From NCBI GenBank assembly GCA_902462155.1, contig CABQAQ010000005.1, positions 1-64,000 of the forward strand: a DNA stretch of 64,000 nt. The letters are read 5' to 3'. Positions 28,209-36,684 of the stretch are shown one piece after another; position 1 is the first letter of the stretch; each line of letters begins with the position of its first letter. The DNA comes from an uncultured bacterium (lineage in GTDB: Bacteria > Cyanobacteriota > Vampirovibrionia > Gastranaerophilales > Gastranaerophilaceae). Under the pieces are notes generated by a model, which saw only the letters and a list, made by a program, of their open reading frames with translations, was not told the origin of the DNA and did not search any database. Both the position numbers and the translations under genes were made by a program.

Positions 28209-29651
28209 TTAATTAATAGCTTTATTAATCCTATATTTTGCAGTGTCTTTTCCAATTATCTGAAGAACAGAAGCTAAATCAGCACCATGAGTTCTACCCG
28301 TAACAGCTGCCCTTAAAGCCCACATTGTTTGCTTTGGCTTTATTCCTTCTTCTTTAAACTTACTTCTTAATTCAGCCATATTCTCGTGTAATTTCTCTTC
28401 GTCTTCAAAATCCCACTGATCAATAACTTCAAGTACGTATTTTATTACCTTCTTTGATACATCAAGGTCTAAAACTTTTTCCTTTACTTCTTCTTCAATT
28501 TTTACATCTCTACCGAAAAAATATTCTACATCTTTTTCCAGATCACTTAAAATAGTTATTGGTTCTCGTGTTATCTCAATCATTTTTTTATAATTATCAG
28601 CTGTCATACTGTTTAAATCATACTTCTTTAAAAATGGCTTAGATCTCTCAACAAGCTCTTCTATATCCATTTTTTTTATATATTGCCCATTCATCCAATT
28701 AAGTTTATCATATTCAAAAACAGAATTAGACGAAGATATTTTCTTTATATCAAAATCTTGAATTATTTCTTCTATATTCTTAATCTCAACTCCATCAGAA
28801 GGCGACCAACCTAGAAGCGCTACAAAATTTAATAAAGCCTCTGTTAAATATCCTTTATCAACAAATTCTGACACAGCAGTTGCTCCGTGCCTTTTTGATA
28901 ACTTACTTCTATCAGGTGCAAGAATCATTCCTAAATGTCCAAATTCAGGTACCTTCGCATTTAATGCCTGATAAATCATTATCTGTTTTGGAGTATTCGA
29001 AATATGATCTTCCCCTCTTATTATATGTGATATTTTCATTTCCATATCATCTATCACAACAGCAAAATTATATGTAGGTGTTCCGTTAGATTTCATTATT
29101 ACAAAATCACCTATTAAATCATTCTCAAATTTTAACTCACCTTTAACCAAATCATTAAACGATGTAGTACCTTCCGGCACTCTGAATCTTATCGAAGGTT
29201 TCCTTCCTTCTTTTCTTAATTTCTCTTTTTCTTCTTCGCTTAAATTTAGGCATTTGCGAGAGTATTTATGGGCTGCTTTATTTTTTATTGATTCTTCTTT
29301 TTCTTGTTCTAGCTCCTCTTGGGTACAAAAACACTCATACGCTAACCCTTTATCTAGTAACATCTTTGCATATTTAGGATAAATATCAAATCTCTCTGAT
29401 TGTTGGTATGGGCCATAATTACCACCTATATCAGGCCCTTCATCCCAGTTAAGACCTAGTGCTTTTAAGCTATCATAAATATTCTGAGTATATTCTATAT
29501 TTGATCTCTCTAAATCTGTATCTTCTATTCTTAATACAAATTTCCCTTTATTCTTTTTTGCAAACAAATAATTAAATAAAGCTGTACGTGCTGTCCCTAT
29601 ATGCAAATTACCACTTGGGGACGGCGCTATTCTTACTCTTAGATCTTCCAT
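28209..29651 (-). CDS. gltX: glutamyl-tRNA synthetase
   Basis: 480 aa, class I synthetase with the HIGH motif in APSPSGNLHIGTARTALFN and the KMSKS equivalent DRSKLSKRHGAT. The C-terminal anticodon-binding domain is complete (ends AALR-type AVTGRTHGADLASV). It charges tRNA-Glu; the tRNA-Glu gene of this window, invaded by a mobile element, lies 6.5 kb away. It is first in an operon with bioG and bioC. Confidence 0.96.
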   Translation of the reverse strand: MEDLRVRIAPSPSGNLHIGTARTALFNYLFAKKNKGKFVLRIEDTDLERSNIEYTQNIYDSLKALGLNWDEGPDIGGNYGPYQQSERFDIYPKYAKMLLDKGLAYECFCTQEELEQEKEESIKNKAAHKYSRKCLNLSEEEKEKLRKEGRKPSIRFRVPEGTTSFNDLVKGELKFENDLIGDFVIMKSNGTPTYNFAVVIDDMEMKISHIIRGEDHISNTPKQIMIYQALNAKVPEFGHLGMILAPDRSKLSKRHGATAVSEFVDKGYLTEALLNFVALLGWSPSDGVEIKNIEEIIQDFDIKKISSSNSVFEYDKLNWMNGQYIKKMDIEELVERSKPFLKKYDLNSMTADNYKKMIEITREPITILSDLEKDVEYFFGRDVKIEEEVKEKVLDLDVSKKVIKYVLEVIDQWDFEDEEKLHENMAELRSKFKEEGIKPKQTMWALRAAVTGRTHGADLASVLQIIGKDTAKYRINKAIN

Positions 29652-29729
29652 AATTATTCTTCTCCTTGTTCTTAAAATAATTTTACCTCTTATTTTAGCA
29701 GAATCAAGAAAAACTTATTAGTTTATTTT

Positions 29730-29990
29730 TTATTTATTTTTCCCTTTTCTTTTTTCTATAACTTTTTTTTCTGTTTCTTTAAAGTCAAACAAATCTTTTA
29801 ACTCAACATTAAGAGCTTCTGATATCTGTATTATCGTATCAAAACTTGGTTTTGAATAAGCTACTTCTATCTTCCCTACAAAATTTAGACCTTTGCCTAT
29901 TTTATCTGCTAACTTCTGCTGTGTTAAACCTAGTTGATTCCTGCAATATTTAATATTTTTACCTAAATTTTTATAAATAAATTTATTCAT
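29730..29990 (-). CDS. XRE-family helix-turn-helix regulator
   Basis: 86 aa: a Cro/CI-type HTH (NIKYCRNQLGLTQQKLADKIG, then NFVGKIEVAYSKPSFDTIIQISEALNV) and a basic tail of Lys/Glu/Arg. It is divergently transcribed from the small gene at 30081, with 90 bases containing TATAAT between them, so it may regulate itself and that gene. No phage genes are adjacent. Confidence 0.85.
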   Translation of the reverse strand: MNKFIYKNLGKNIKYCRNQLGLTQQKLADKIGKGLNFVGKIEVAYSKPSFDTIIQISEALNVELKDLFDFKETEKKVIEKRKGKNK

Positions 29991-30080
29991 ACGTTCAGGA
30001 TAAACGTAAAATTATATTAAATATACGGACTGATAAAACATAATAAAGTATAATAATTTAAAAATGAGAGTTTAATTAAT

Positions 30081-30272
30081 ATGAATGAGTTTGATTTAAA
30101 AGCTAATATAGAAATGTATTTCCTACAAATTCGAGATTTAACAGATTTAATGATAGAAAATCAGATGTATTCTACACCCAATTTAATTACTATAAGAGAT
30201 TTAACTCAAAGTGGTTTAGACAAACTTACTTCAAAAGAAACAGTTTTTAAGTCTGCTAAACTACTTATGTAA
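30081..30272 (+). CDS. small conserved-looking hypothetical protein
   Basis: 63 aa, soluble and helical (YFLQIRDLTDLMIENQMYS), with no Cys and no recognised domain. It has a TATAAT promoter element upstream and a weak AGAG Shine-Dalgarno. It is divergent from the XRE regulator and followed by a strong terminator, so it looks like a genuine single-gene transcript. Confidence 0.5.
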   Translation: MNEFDLKANIEMYFLQIRDLTDLMIENQMYSTPNLITIRDLTQSGLDKLTSKETVFKSAKLLM

Positions 30273-30280
30273 TCAGTAGT

Positions 30281-30331
30281 AAATAGAAAGACGTATCTAT
30301 TTATTAATAAATAGATAAATCTTTCTATTTT
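30281..30331 (+). terminator. long-stem terminator
   Basis: AATAGAAAGA ... TATCTATTTATT / AATAAATAGATA ... TCTTTCTATT forms an almost continuous stem with an internal mismatch, followed by TTTATTG. It lies between the gene at 30081-30272 and the convergent gene ending at 30351 and may serve both. Confidence 0.8.
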
Positions 30332-30350
30332 ATTGTGCATTTGGGAATTT

Positions 30351-32150
30351 CTAAATCTCTAAATTTTCAGGCGATATTTTCACTTTGTATTCTAATGGTA
30401 TTTGTGGAAAACTAGGCTGAAGACTTCTAACATAACAATGTTTTTTGTTTTTTATTTCGATATTATCACTTCTGTATTCTTGAGCAAGTTCCGGTAAATA
30501 TTCTTTTGGTGGCAATATGATCTTATGACAAGTCGGATCAAATCTCACTACTTCTGTGCCACTTTCTTCATTTTTCATAAAAATCATAAGGTCAAAATGA
30601 TTTGAAAGATCACCTACTTCTGATATAGGAGTACCCCTAGAATCCATAGAAATATATGATGCTAAATACTCTACATCAGGATTACCTTCTGATAACTCAT
30701 CAAGAATATACTTAGCTAAATGACAAGCTTGTTGACAAACACCTACTCCTGTTGCTACTGCCATATCTAAAGGTAGCATACCCATAATAGATTCATTGTT
30801 ATTTTCTTGTTCCATTTTTTTTATATTGTTATTTAAATCTCCATTATTATCCCAAACTCCTGAATTTTTAAAATCTGTCATTGCCGGTAAATAGTGTGCT
30901 AAACCATCGTTTTCAGAACGCATCAAAAAATCTTGCGAAAAACTTTTATTCATTGCTGGAAATGTTACATTAATATGGTAGTTAATCAAACTCAAAATTG
31001 ATCCTAAGTCTTTAGGCGACCCATTCTTTTCGTATAAACTTTTAAATTCATTATAATTAGATTCTAAACTATTTTCACTCCCAATCTTTTTGGCTAATTG
31101 TTCAAGTGCTACAAGACGTTTATTATGAAGTAATAAATCATCACTTGGAGTCATTACTGAAAAAGATTTTGTAACACCGTTTGGATATTTTCTTAAAAAT
31201 GTTGAAATATCATCAGGCTGCCATCCTGGGAAAGTTTTTATATTTGTATAAAATAAATTTTGCTTTAATGCAAATGCATTAATAAACCTCTTTTCTTCTT
31301 CTGTTAAATTTTTACCAAAAGTAAACTGTCGCTTAATATGATATAAATTTTGAGAATATTCATTAGTATCTTTTTGTGATCTTTGTGCATATTGGATCAA
31401 TGCATCCTCAGTTCTATCAGCTTCTGTTAATTCTATACTTTTTATAAAACTTCTGATTGAATTAACTATTTCACTTTTTTTCTCTAATGTTTCTTTTGAA
31501 TATAAATATTTCGGTACAGTCTGAAATTTTTTAATAAATTTTTCTGTATTCTCATCCATATCAAGTTCTTTAAGTCCGTCTGGAAATGTTACTTGAATCA
31601 ACGGATTCTTTTGAAATGTAGGGGTATCATATAATTTTATCTCTGTTGCATTAAAACCTTTTGTTAAATCATCTTGAGTTTCAAGGTATGGTAATTTTAA
31701 ATCATCCGTATCGCTAACAGCCAAAAAATCAGCTATTTCTTTTGTTGTTAATTCATCCTTTGTATACGTATTTAAACCTATTATATTTACAGACTCATAT
31801 CCCGTTACAATTTGAGAACAAATCTCTTTATCACTAAATCCTATATACTTATTATATAATTTTGAGCGTAATTCATATTTTTTAATAGCGTCATCTCCTT
31901 GGCTATATATATTTTCAGAATAGTAATTATTATCTAAAATTATTCCATCTAATTCTTCATAATCAGACTCTTCCAATAAAATATCATCCTCAGAGCTATC
32001 TGAGTCCAAAATAGGATCTAAAACTTTTGGAGTGTTATTTATAGAACTATTTTGCCCTGTTGACAAATCTTTCTCTTTATAACAAAAACTCCTTTCGTCA
32101 TTATGATTTATTTGTGGCTGAGATGCTAAAGAAACCCTCTTTAAATCCAT
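30351..32150 (-). CDS. large hypothetical protein with transglutaminase-like triad
   Basis: 599 aa from the ATG at 32150, chosen because AGGAG lies at proper spacing; a start 9 codons upstream is also open. The N-terminus (about 1-90) is Ser/Asp/Glu-rich and likely disordered, the middle is helical. The C-terminal 130 residues have GVGVCQQACHLAKYIL (Cys472), SNHFDLMIF (His518) and VVRFDPTCHKI (Asp538). This Cys-His-Asp order and the surrounding hydrophobic pattern resemble transglutaminase/papain-like enzymes. No signal peptide. The substrate is unknown, and it could be a cytosolic protein-modifying enzyme or an exported effector. The fold call is inference. Confidence 0.5.
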   Translation of the reverse strand: MDLKRVSLASQPQINHNDERSFCYKEKDLSTGQNSSINNTPKVLDPILDSDSSEDDILLEESDYEELDGIILDNNYYSENIYSQGDDAIKKYELRSKLYNKYIGFSDKEICSQIVTGYESVNIIGLNTYTKDELTTKEIADFLAVSDTDDLKLPYLETQDDLTKGFNATEIKLYDTPTFQKNPLIQVTFPDGLKELDMDENTEKFIKKFQTVPKYLYSKETLEKKSEIVNSIRSFIKSIELTEADRTEDALIQYAQRSQKDTNEYSQNLYHIKRQFTFGKNLTEEEKRFINAFALKQNLFYTNIKTFPGWQPDDISTFLRKYPNGVTKSFSVMTPSDDLLLHNKRLVALEQLAKKIGSENSLESNYNEFKSLYEKNGSPKDLGSILSLINYHINVTFPAMNKSFSQDFLMRSENDGLAHYLPAMTDFKNSGVWDNNGDLNNNIKKMEQENNNESIMGMLPLDMAVATGVGVCQQACHLAKYILDELSEGNPDVEYLASYISMDSRGTPISEVGDLSNHFDLMIFMKNEESGTEVVRFDPTCHKIILPPKEYLPELAQEYRSDNIEIKNKKHCYVRSLQPSFPQIPLEYKVKISPENLEI

Positions 32151-32258
32151 TTTTATTTCTCCTCTAATACTATACATATAGTAAAGTAAGATGCTAATAA
32201 AAAATTGATCTATTCTATTATTAATCTTAATAATAGTTTACATATTCAACAGAACCAC

Positions 32259-33347
32259 TTAATGTATAAACATACAATCACCATAACTATAAAAATGATA
32301 TTTATTCTCAATAGCAAGATTATAAGCTTCAAATACAAAATCTCTGGAGGCAAAAGCAGATACTAACATTAACAATGTAGATTTTGGCAAATGGAAATTA
32401 GTAATGATTTTATTTACAACCTTAAATTTATACCCAGGATATATAAATAAATCCGAACTCTCTTGACAAGGGATAATCTTTCCATATCTTCCATATATAG
32501 TTTCTAAAGTCCTTATGGTAGTTGTTCCTACTGCTACTATGTTCTTCTTCTCTTTTATTCCTTTATTAATTATTTCTGCCGTTTCTTCTGTTACTTCAAA
32601 ATCCTCACTATCCATTTTATGATCTGTTATTTCTTCAACTTTTACAGGCTTAAATGTTCCTAAACCCACATTCAAGTTAATATAGCAAATCTGAATACCT
32701 TTTTCCCTTAATTTATCTAATAATTCTTCCGTAAAATGTAACCCCGCTGTAGGTGCTGCTACAGATCCTTCCTTATTCGCATATACCGTCTGATACATTT
32801 CTTTGTCTAAATTCTTTATCTCATCACTTGTCATTTTTCGCTCTATATATGGCGGTAATGGCATAGTCCCATATTTCTTTATTATCTCATTAACTGTATA
32901 CTTATCCTCTTCATATATTAGTTCTACTAACCATTTATCATTTTCACTTTTATCTCTTATTACTATCGAAAACTCATCAGAAATATCTATAATCACACCC
33001 TTTTTTACTCTTTTAGACGGCTTTATTAATGCTTCCCATAAATTTCTCACATCATTATTTTCGGTTAAAATTATTCCATCTTTTATTAAAGGTTTCAGTA
33101 AAAATATCTCAATCTTAGCTCCGGTATCACGCTTCTTTCCATACATTCTGGCTTGTATTACTTTTGTATTATTTAACACAAGTACATCATTTGATGTTAA
33201 ATAATCTAGAATATTATAAAAATGTTCATGTGAAATAGAATGATGATCTCTATTTAAGATCATCATTCTTGCATTCTCTCTATGCTTTTCAGGTACTTGT
33301 GCTATTAACTCTTTTGGTAATTCATAATCAAAATCACTAGTCTTCAT
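32259..33347 (-). CDS. queA: S-adenosylmethionine:tRNA ribosyltransferase-isomerase
   Basis: 362 aa, full length, with DFDYELPKELIAQ at the start, VLNNTKVIQARMYGKK, GSVAAPTAGLHFTEELL and NFHLPKSTLLMLVSAF. QueA converts preQ1 at the tRNA wobble position to epoxyqueuosine. It lies 9 bases after yidC on the same strand. Confidence 0.96.
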   Translation of the reverse strand: MKTSDFDYELPKELIAQVPEKHRENARMMILNRDHHSISHEHFYNILDYLTSNDVLVLNNTKVIQARMYGKKRDTGAKIEIFLLKPLIKDGIILTENNDVRNLWEALIKPSKRVKKGVIIDISDEFSIVIRDKSENDKWLVELIYEEDKYTVNEIIKKYGTMPLPPYIERKMTSDEIKNLDKEMYQTVYANKEGSVAAPTAGLHFTEELLDKLREKGIQICYINLNVGLGTFKPVKVEEITDHKMDSEDFEVTEETAEIINKGIKEKKNIVAVGTTTIRTLETIYGRYGKIIPCQESSDLFIYPGYKFKVVNKIITNFHLPKSTLLMLVSAFASRDFVFEAYNLAIENKYHFYSYGDCMFIH

Positions 33348-33356
33348 TTTAAAATC

Positions 33357-34484
33357 TTACCTATCTTTTTCTTCATCTGTTATAGGTTTTACGTCAATAA
33401 CATTAGAATCTAACACTTTATTATTATTTTTGTTCTTATTTTCACTGCTGTTATTATTTTGCTTTTTACATAATGCCTCATTTTCAAGCTGCTTATTTAT
33501 TACTATTGTCTGAATTACTTGAATTATATTACTAGATATTAAATACAAAAGAACACCTGCAGGAATAGGAATAAATATAAATGTCGCTGTTAACATTATA
33601 GGCATCATTGTTCCCATTGTCTTTTGCATTGCTTCTTGTGATGGATCTATTTTCTGATTTTTGTTAGCACTCATCATAATCTTTTGTGTAATAAACATTG
33701 TTGCTCCAAAGATTACTATAAGTACAAATACATCAAGGTTAAATGTAGATTTTACTGCTACTGTCGGCATAGTCGCCTTTAATATACTTCCATCTCTTAT
33801 AAAATCAATATTCTCTATTTCTCTTGTTGAATTATTTAATATATCTATCTTCGCTTTTGTTACTTTTTCTAACTGACTATATTTCAAATCTAATTCATCA
33901 AGACTTATTTTAAAATCAATAGGTTCTCCAGGGGTTACTTCTCCTTGAACTTTTAGTGCCTTTTTAGAATTAAATTTTACATCATCAAATTCTTTATCAC
34001 CTAAATATACTATAGCATTCTTTGATATGGAAAATATATCATTCTTTGATACATTAAATTTACCATCATAAGATATACCTGCATTCCCCCTTAATGTAGA
34101 ATCTAATCTATTAATAAACAAAAATTTAGAATCACCCGCCATTTGGATAAATTGTGGACTCATAAGCGCTGAATAAAGTAGGATAAATATAGGTAGCTGA
34201 ATTAACATTGGTAAACATCCGGACATAGGATTAAATTTATGCTCTTTATAAAACTCCATCATTTTTCTTTGCATTGCCTGAGGATCATTCTTGTATCTAT
34301 CCTGTATCATTTTTAATTTCGGTTGTAATTCTTGCATTACTTTCATAGATCTCTGCTGCGATACACCAAATGGCCATAATATTACTCGGATAATTACCGT
34401 CAATAGTATTATACCTATACCATAGCTCCCAACTATATTACTTAACGTCTTTAAAAATTCTATTGTTAATGTGATAAAATCCAC
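33357..34484 (-). CDS. yidC: membrane protein insertase YidC
   Basis: 375 aa starting at GTG (34484) with AGAGGAAA upstream. Short N-terminal form, as in Gram-positive and cyanobacterial YidC/Oxa1/Alb3. First TM segment IGIILLTVIIRVILWPFGVSQ (quoted in part), the cytosolic hairpin MKVMQELQPKLKMIQDRY, TM2 LPIFILLYSAL, and C-terminal TM helices GVLLYLISSNII. An insert of about 120 residues (about 130-245) between TM2 and TM3 forms a predicted periplasmic domain, longer than in Bacillus. The tail is Asn/Lys-rich. It is co-transcribed with queA. Confidence 0.93.
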   Translation of the reverse strand: MDFITLTIEFLKTLSNIVGSYGIGIILLTVIIRVILWPFGVSQQRSMKVMQELQPKLKMIQDRYKNDPQAMQRKMMEFYKEHKFNPMSGCLPMLIQLPIFILLYSALMSPQFIQMAGDSKFLFINRLDSTLRGNAGISYDGKFNVSKNDIFSISKNAIVYLGDKEFDDVKFNSKKALKVQGEVTPGEPIDFKISLDELDLKYSQLEKVTKAKIDILNNSTREIENIDFIRDGSILKATMPTVAVKSTFNLDVFVLIVIFGATMFITQKIMMSANKNQKIDPSQEAMQKTMGTMMPIMLTATFIFIPIPAGVLLYLISSNIIQVIQTIVINKQLENEALCKKQNNNSSENKNKNNNKVLDSNVIDVKPITDEEKDR

Positions 34485-34510
34485 TGTTTATATTTCCTCT
34501 CTACATTAAT

Positions 34511-35950
34511 CTAAACTTCTACTTTTTCTTTCTCTTTTTCTGATGATATCATATCAATACCTATATCATCTCTTGAATCTCTCAGATTCTCTATTATTCT
34601 TGTTAATCCATGAGTAGTTTTTCCCCAATCCATATTCTTTTTAGCAAAAATAATCTTAAACACAATAAACATAACTAAAGGAAACCATAAAACTATAAAG
34701 TATACACTGGTTTCAAATCCTTGTATTATTGACTTACCTATAGATATTTTATTATATCTTCTTATACTATACGAAAGACCTATCATATAAAATATACATA
34801 TAAACGTACTTAGAATTAATGATGAAAGCACAGAGTTTTGAAAACCGTTAATATGCTTAATTATTTGCATAATAATCTCTGATAAAGCTGCAAATGGTAA
34901 TATAAATTGCGCTATATAAGCTGTCATATCAAGACCTGTCCGAAGCGACATATCTTTAGAAAATAATATAGGAATAAAATTCTCAAGATATCTTCTTATT
35001 GCACCTTCTATCCATCTCCTTCTTTGCTTTAGAAGTGCTAGTGGGGTCAATACTCCCTCCTCATAAACACAAACATCCGGATTAAATCTTATATCCCAAC
35101 CTTTTATATGCATTCTTGTTGACATATCTAAGTCATCTGTAATTGTATAATTATTCCATCCGTTTATATCTTCAAGTGCTTTCCTTTTTATAAGTTCTCC
35201 ATTACCTCTTAGCTCTACAGCTCCTTTTACCGCATCTCTTCCTACTTGAAAGTGGGTGTCTAATGCTAACTCATTATCTTGACATCTTGTTAAAAAATTC
35301 TCGTTCCTATTTATAATTACTTTTCTTGCTTGTACTGCTCCTATATCTTTTGGTTCCAGATCAGGTAATAATCTGGTTAGAAAATCTGGCTCTATTCTTG
35401 CATCAGCATCAAATACCAGTATAACTTCTCCTTTCGCAAAAGCTAGTGCCTCATTCAATACAGCTGATTTACCTGGAAAAGCATCCTCTGCTCTTATTAA
35501 CGCATTTAGCCTGCTATATTCTTTTTCTAGTTCTATTAAAACTTTTGCCGTATTATCTTTACTTCTATCATCTATCACTATTAATTCATAATTCTCATAA
35601 TCTAATTCCATTATATTTTTTATTGTATTCTCAATAACCTTCTCTTCGTTATGTGCTGGTATCAGAATACTTACAAACGGATGATAATTGTTCTTCTCTT
35701 GTACTTTTGGTAATCCCTTTTCTTTTCTCTTTTTATGCTTAAATGCTATCTGCATATAAAAAGCATAGAGAGTTAACAATATTAATAAAGTAAAAACTGC
35801 ACAAAAACCTGGTAGTCTGTTTTGAAATAAATCAAGAAATACCCATACAAAACATATTATGCTCAATAGTACTATACGTTCTGTAAACCCCTTTAAGCCC
35901 TTTTTTACTTCTTCCAGATTTTTTTTTACTAGTTCTATTTTCTTTGACAT
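34511..35950 (-). CDS. membrane family 2 glycosyltransferase (PgaC/BcsA-like)
   Basis: 479 aa. Two N-terminal TM helices, then a GT-A domain with SILIPAHNEE, VIDDRSKDNT, DADARIEPDFL (DxD), TDDLDMSTRMH (catalytic Asp), and RRRRWIEGA (the Q/RxxRW motif of processive polymerising enzymes). Three to four C-terminal TM helices follow. This is the layout of beta-1,6-GlcNAc, hyaluronan or cellulose-type synthases. No partner genes are beside it, so the polymer is undetermined. It is separated from yidC by 26 bases. Confidence 0.88.
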   Translation of the reverse strand: MSKKIELVKKNLEEVKKGLKGFTERIVLLSIICFVWVFLDLFQNRLPGFCAVFTLLILLTLYAFYMQIAFKHKKRKEKGLPKVQEKNNYHPFVSILIPAHNEEKVIENTIKNIMELDYENYELIVIDDRSKDNTAKVLIELEKEYSRLNALIRAEDAFPGKSAVLNEALAFAKGEVILVFDADARIEPDFLTRLLPDLEPKDIGAVQARKVIINRNENFLTRCQDNELALDTHFQVGRDAVKGAVELRGNGELIKRKALEDINGWNNYTITDDLDMSTRMHIKGWDIRFNPDVCVYEEGVLTPLALLKQRRRWIEGAIRRYLENFIPILFSKDMSLRTGLDMTAYIAQFILPFAALSEIIMQIIKHINGFQNSVLSSLILSTFICIFYMIGLSYSIRRYNKISIGKSIIQGFETSVYFIVLWFPLVMFIVFKIIFAKKNMDWGKTTHGLTRIIENLRDSRDDIGIDMISSEKEKEKVEV

Positions 35951-36121
35951 ATTTTTATTCTTTCGTAATTAATAATATTTTAACAAAAATAAAAAAATTC
36001 GCTTTTCTTTGATAAGAAATGTAACTTTTCATAAATATAAAATTATTATTTACATAAAATCTATTGACATTATTTTATACTTTAGTTATTATTTCATTAA
36101 GGATAAAGCCCTTTACTAAAA

Positions 36122-36197
36122 GCCCCCATCGTCTAGAGGCCTAGGACAACACCCTTTCACGGTGTAGACAGGGATTCGAATTCCCTTGGGGGTACCA
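36122..36197 (+). tRNA. tRNA-Glu(UUC), 3' part supplied by integrated element
   Basis: 76 bases including an encoded CCA. Acceptor GCCCCCA pairs with TGGGGGT (G1-U72, as in cyanobacterial and plastid tRNA-Glu), the anticodon loop CTTTCAC gives UUC, and the T arm is GGATTCGAATTCC. From 36154 onward the sequence is identical to a second copy at 53020, showing that the 3' half is the attachment site of a mobile element. The intact tRNA lies on the left, so the displaced 3' end is at the right border. Confidence 0.95.
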
Positions 36198-36205
36198 TTT
36201 TTAAA
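36154..36205 (+). repeat. left attachment repeat (attL)
   Basis: 52 bases identical to 53020-53071, from the anticodon loop of tRNA-Glu through the CCA end and TTTTTAAA. The preceding base differs (C here, G at right), which sets the left limit. This is the attachment core of the element. Confidence 0.95.
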
Positions 36206-36228
36206 GCCACGTATAGCGTGGCTTTTTT
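36204..36228 (+). terminator. terminator of tRNA-Glu brought by element
   Basis: AAGCCACG-TATAG-CGTGGCTT then TTTT, directly after the tRNA. The native tRNA terminator appears to be the different hairpin at 53078 beyond the right repeat. Confidence 0.85.
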
Positions 36229-36684
36229 AGTGCTTAATTTTTAAAACATACATTATTGCTACGTTCTAACTAATGTCAGACAAAAAATGCTTATTATATC
36301 TATCTTTTAGAGTTGTTTATTTTTCTAAAATTTCTAAAAATTTTGTTTAGCGGCAACAAAAGTGGTAATAAAAAAAGTTACTCAGAAAAATTCTTGAATT
36401 TATGCAGCCCCCTATAAACCTCTCGTAGTCTAATTTCGGACTATTGTAAATAAATGTCCGAAGTGGCAACGCAGTGGCAACATTAACAATCTTGCCACTA
36501 CAAAATGTTAATAATTACAAGTGGTCGTAAAACCTGTCACAATAAAATGACGTACCATTTATCCCACCATGTAGCGGAAGCAATTCTTTGAGAATACGTT
36601 AGTTTGAAGAAATGCTTGTTTTTATTCTCCAGCACCACCATAATGATGCAAAGTCGCTTTTTTAATGCTTAATTACTAATTTTA
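36229..36684. other. left-end noncoding region of the element
   Basis: 456 bases without a convincing gene. It holds repeats of GTGGCAAC (36463-36470 and 36473-36481; variant CGGCAACAAAAGTGG at 36351), a motif that reappears near the right end (GTGGCAACAAAATGG, about 52892). These may be integrase arm-binding sites. It also contains the first copy of the 55-bp repeat at 36485 and AGTCTAATTTCGGACT, a small inverted repeat. Confidence 0.5.
36485..36539 (+). repeat. 55-bp imperfect direct repeat, copy 1
   Basis: Starts AACAATCTTGCCACTACAAA and aligns without gaps to 39902-39956 with only a handful of mismatches. The two copies bracket the reductase and RHH-NifX genes, suggesting the cargo was inserted or duplicated as a unit. 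Confidence 0.75.
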
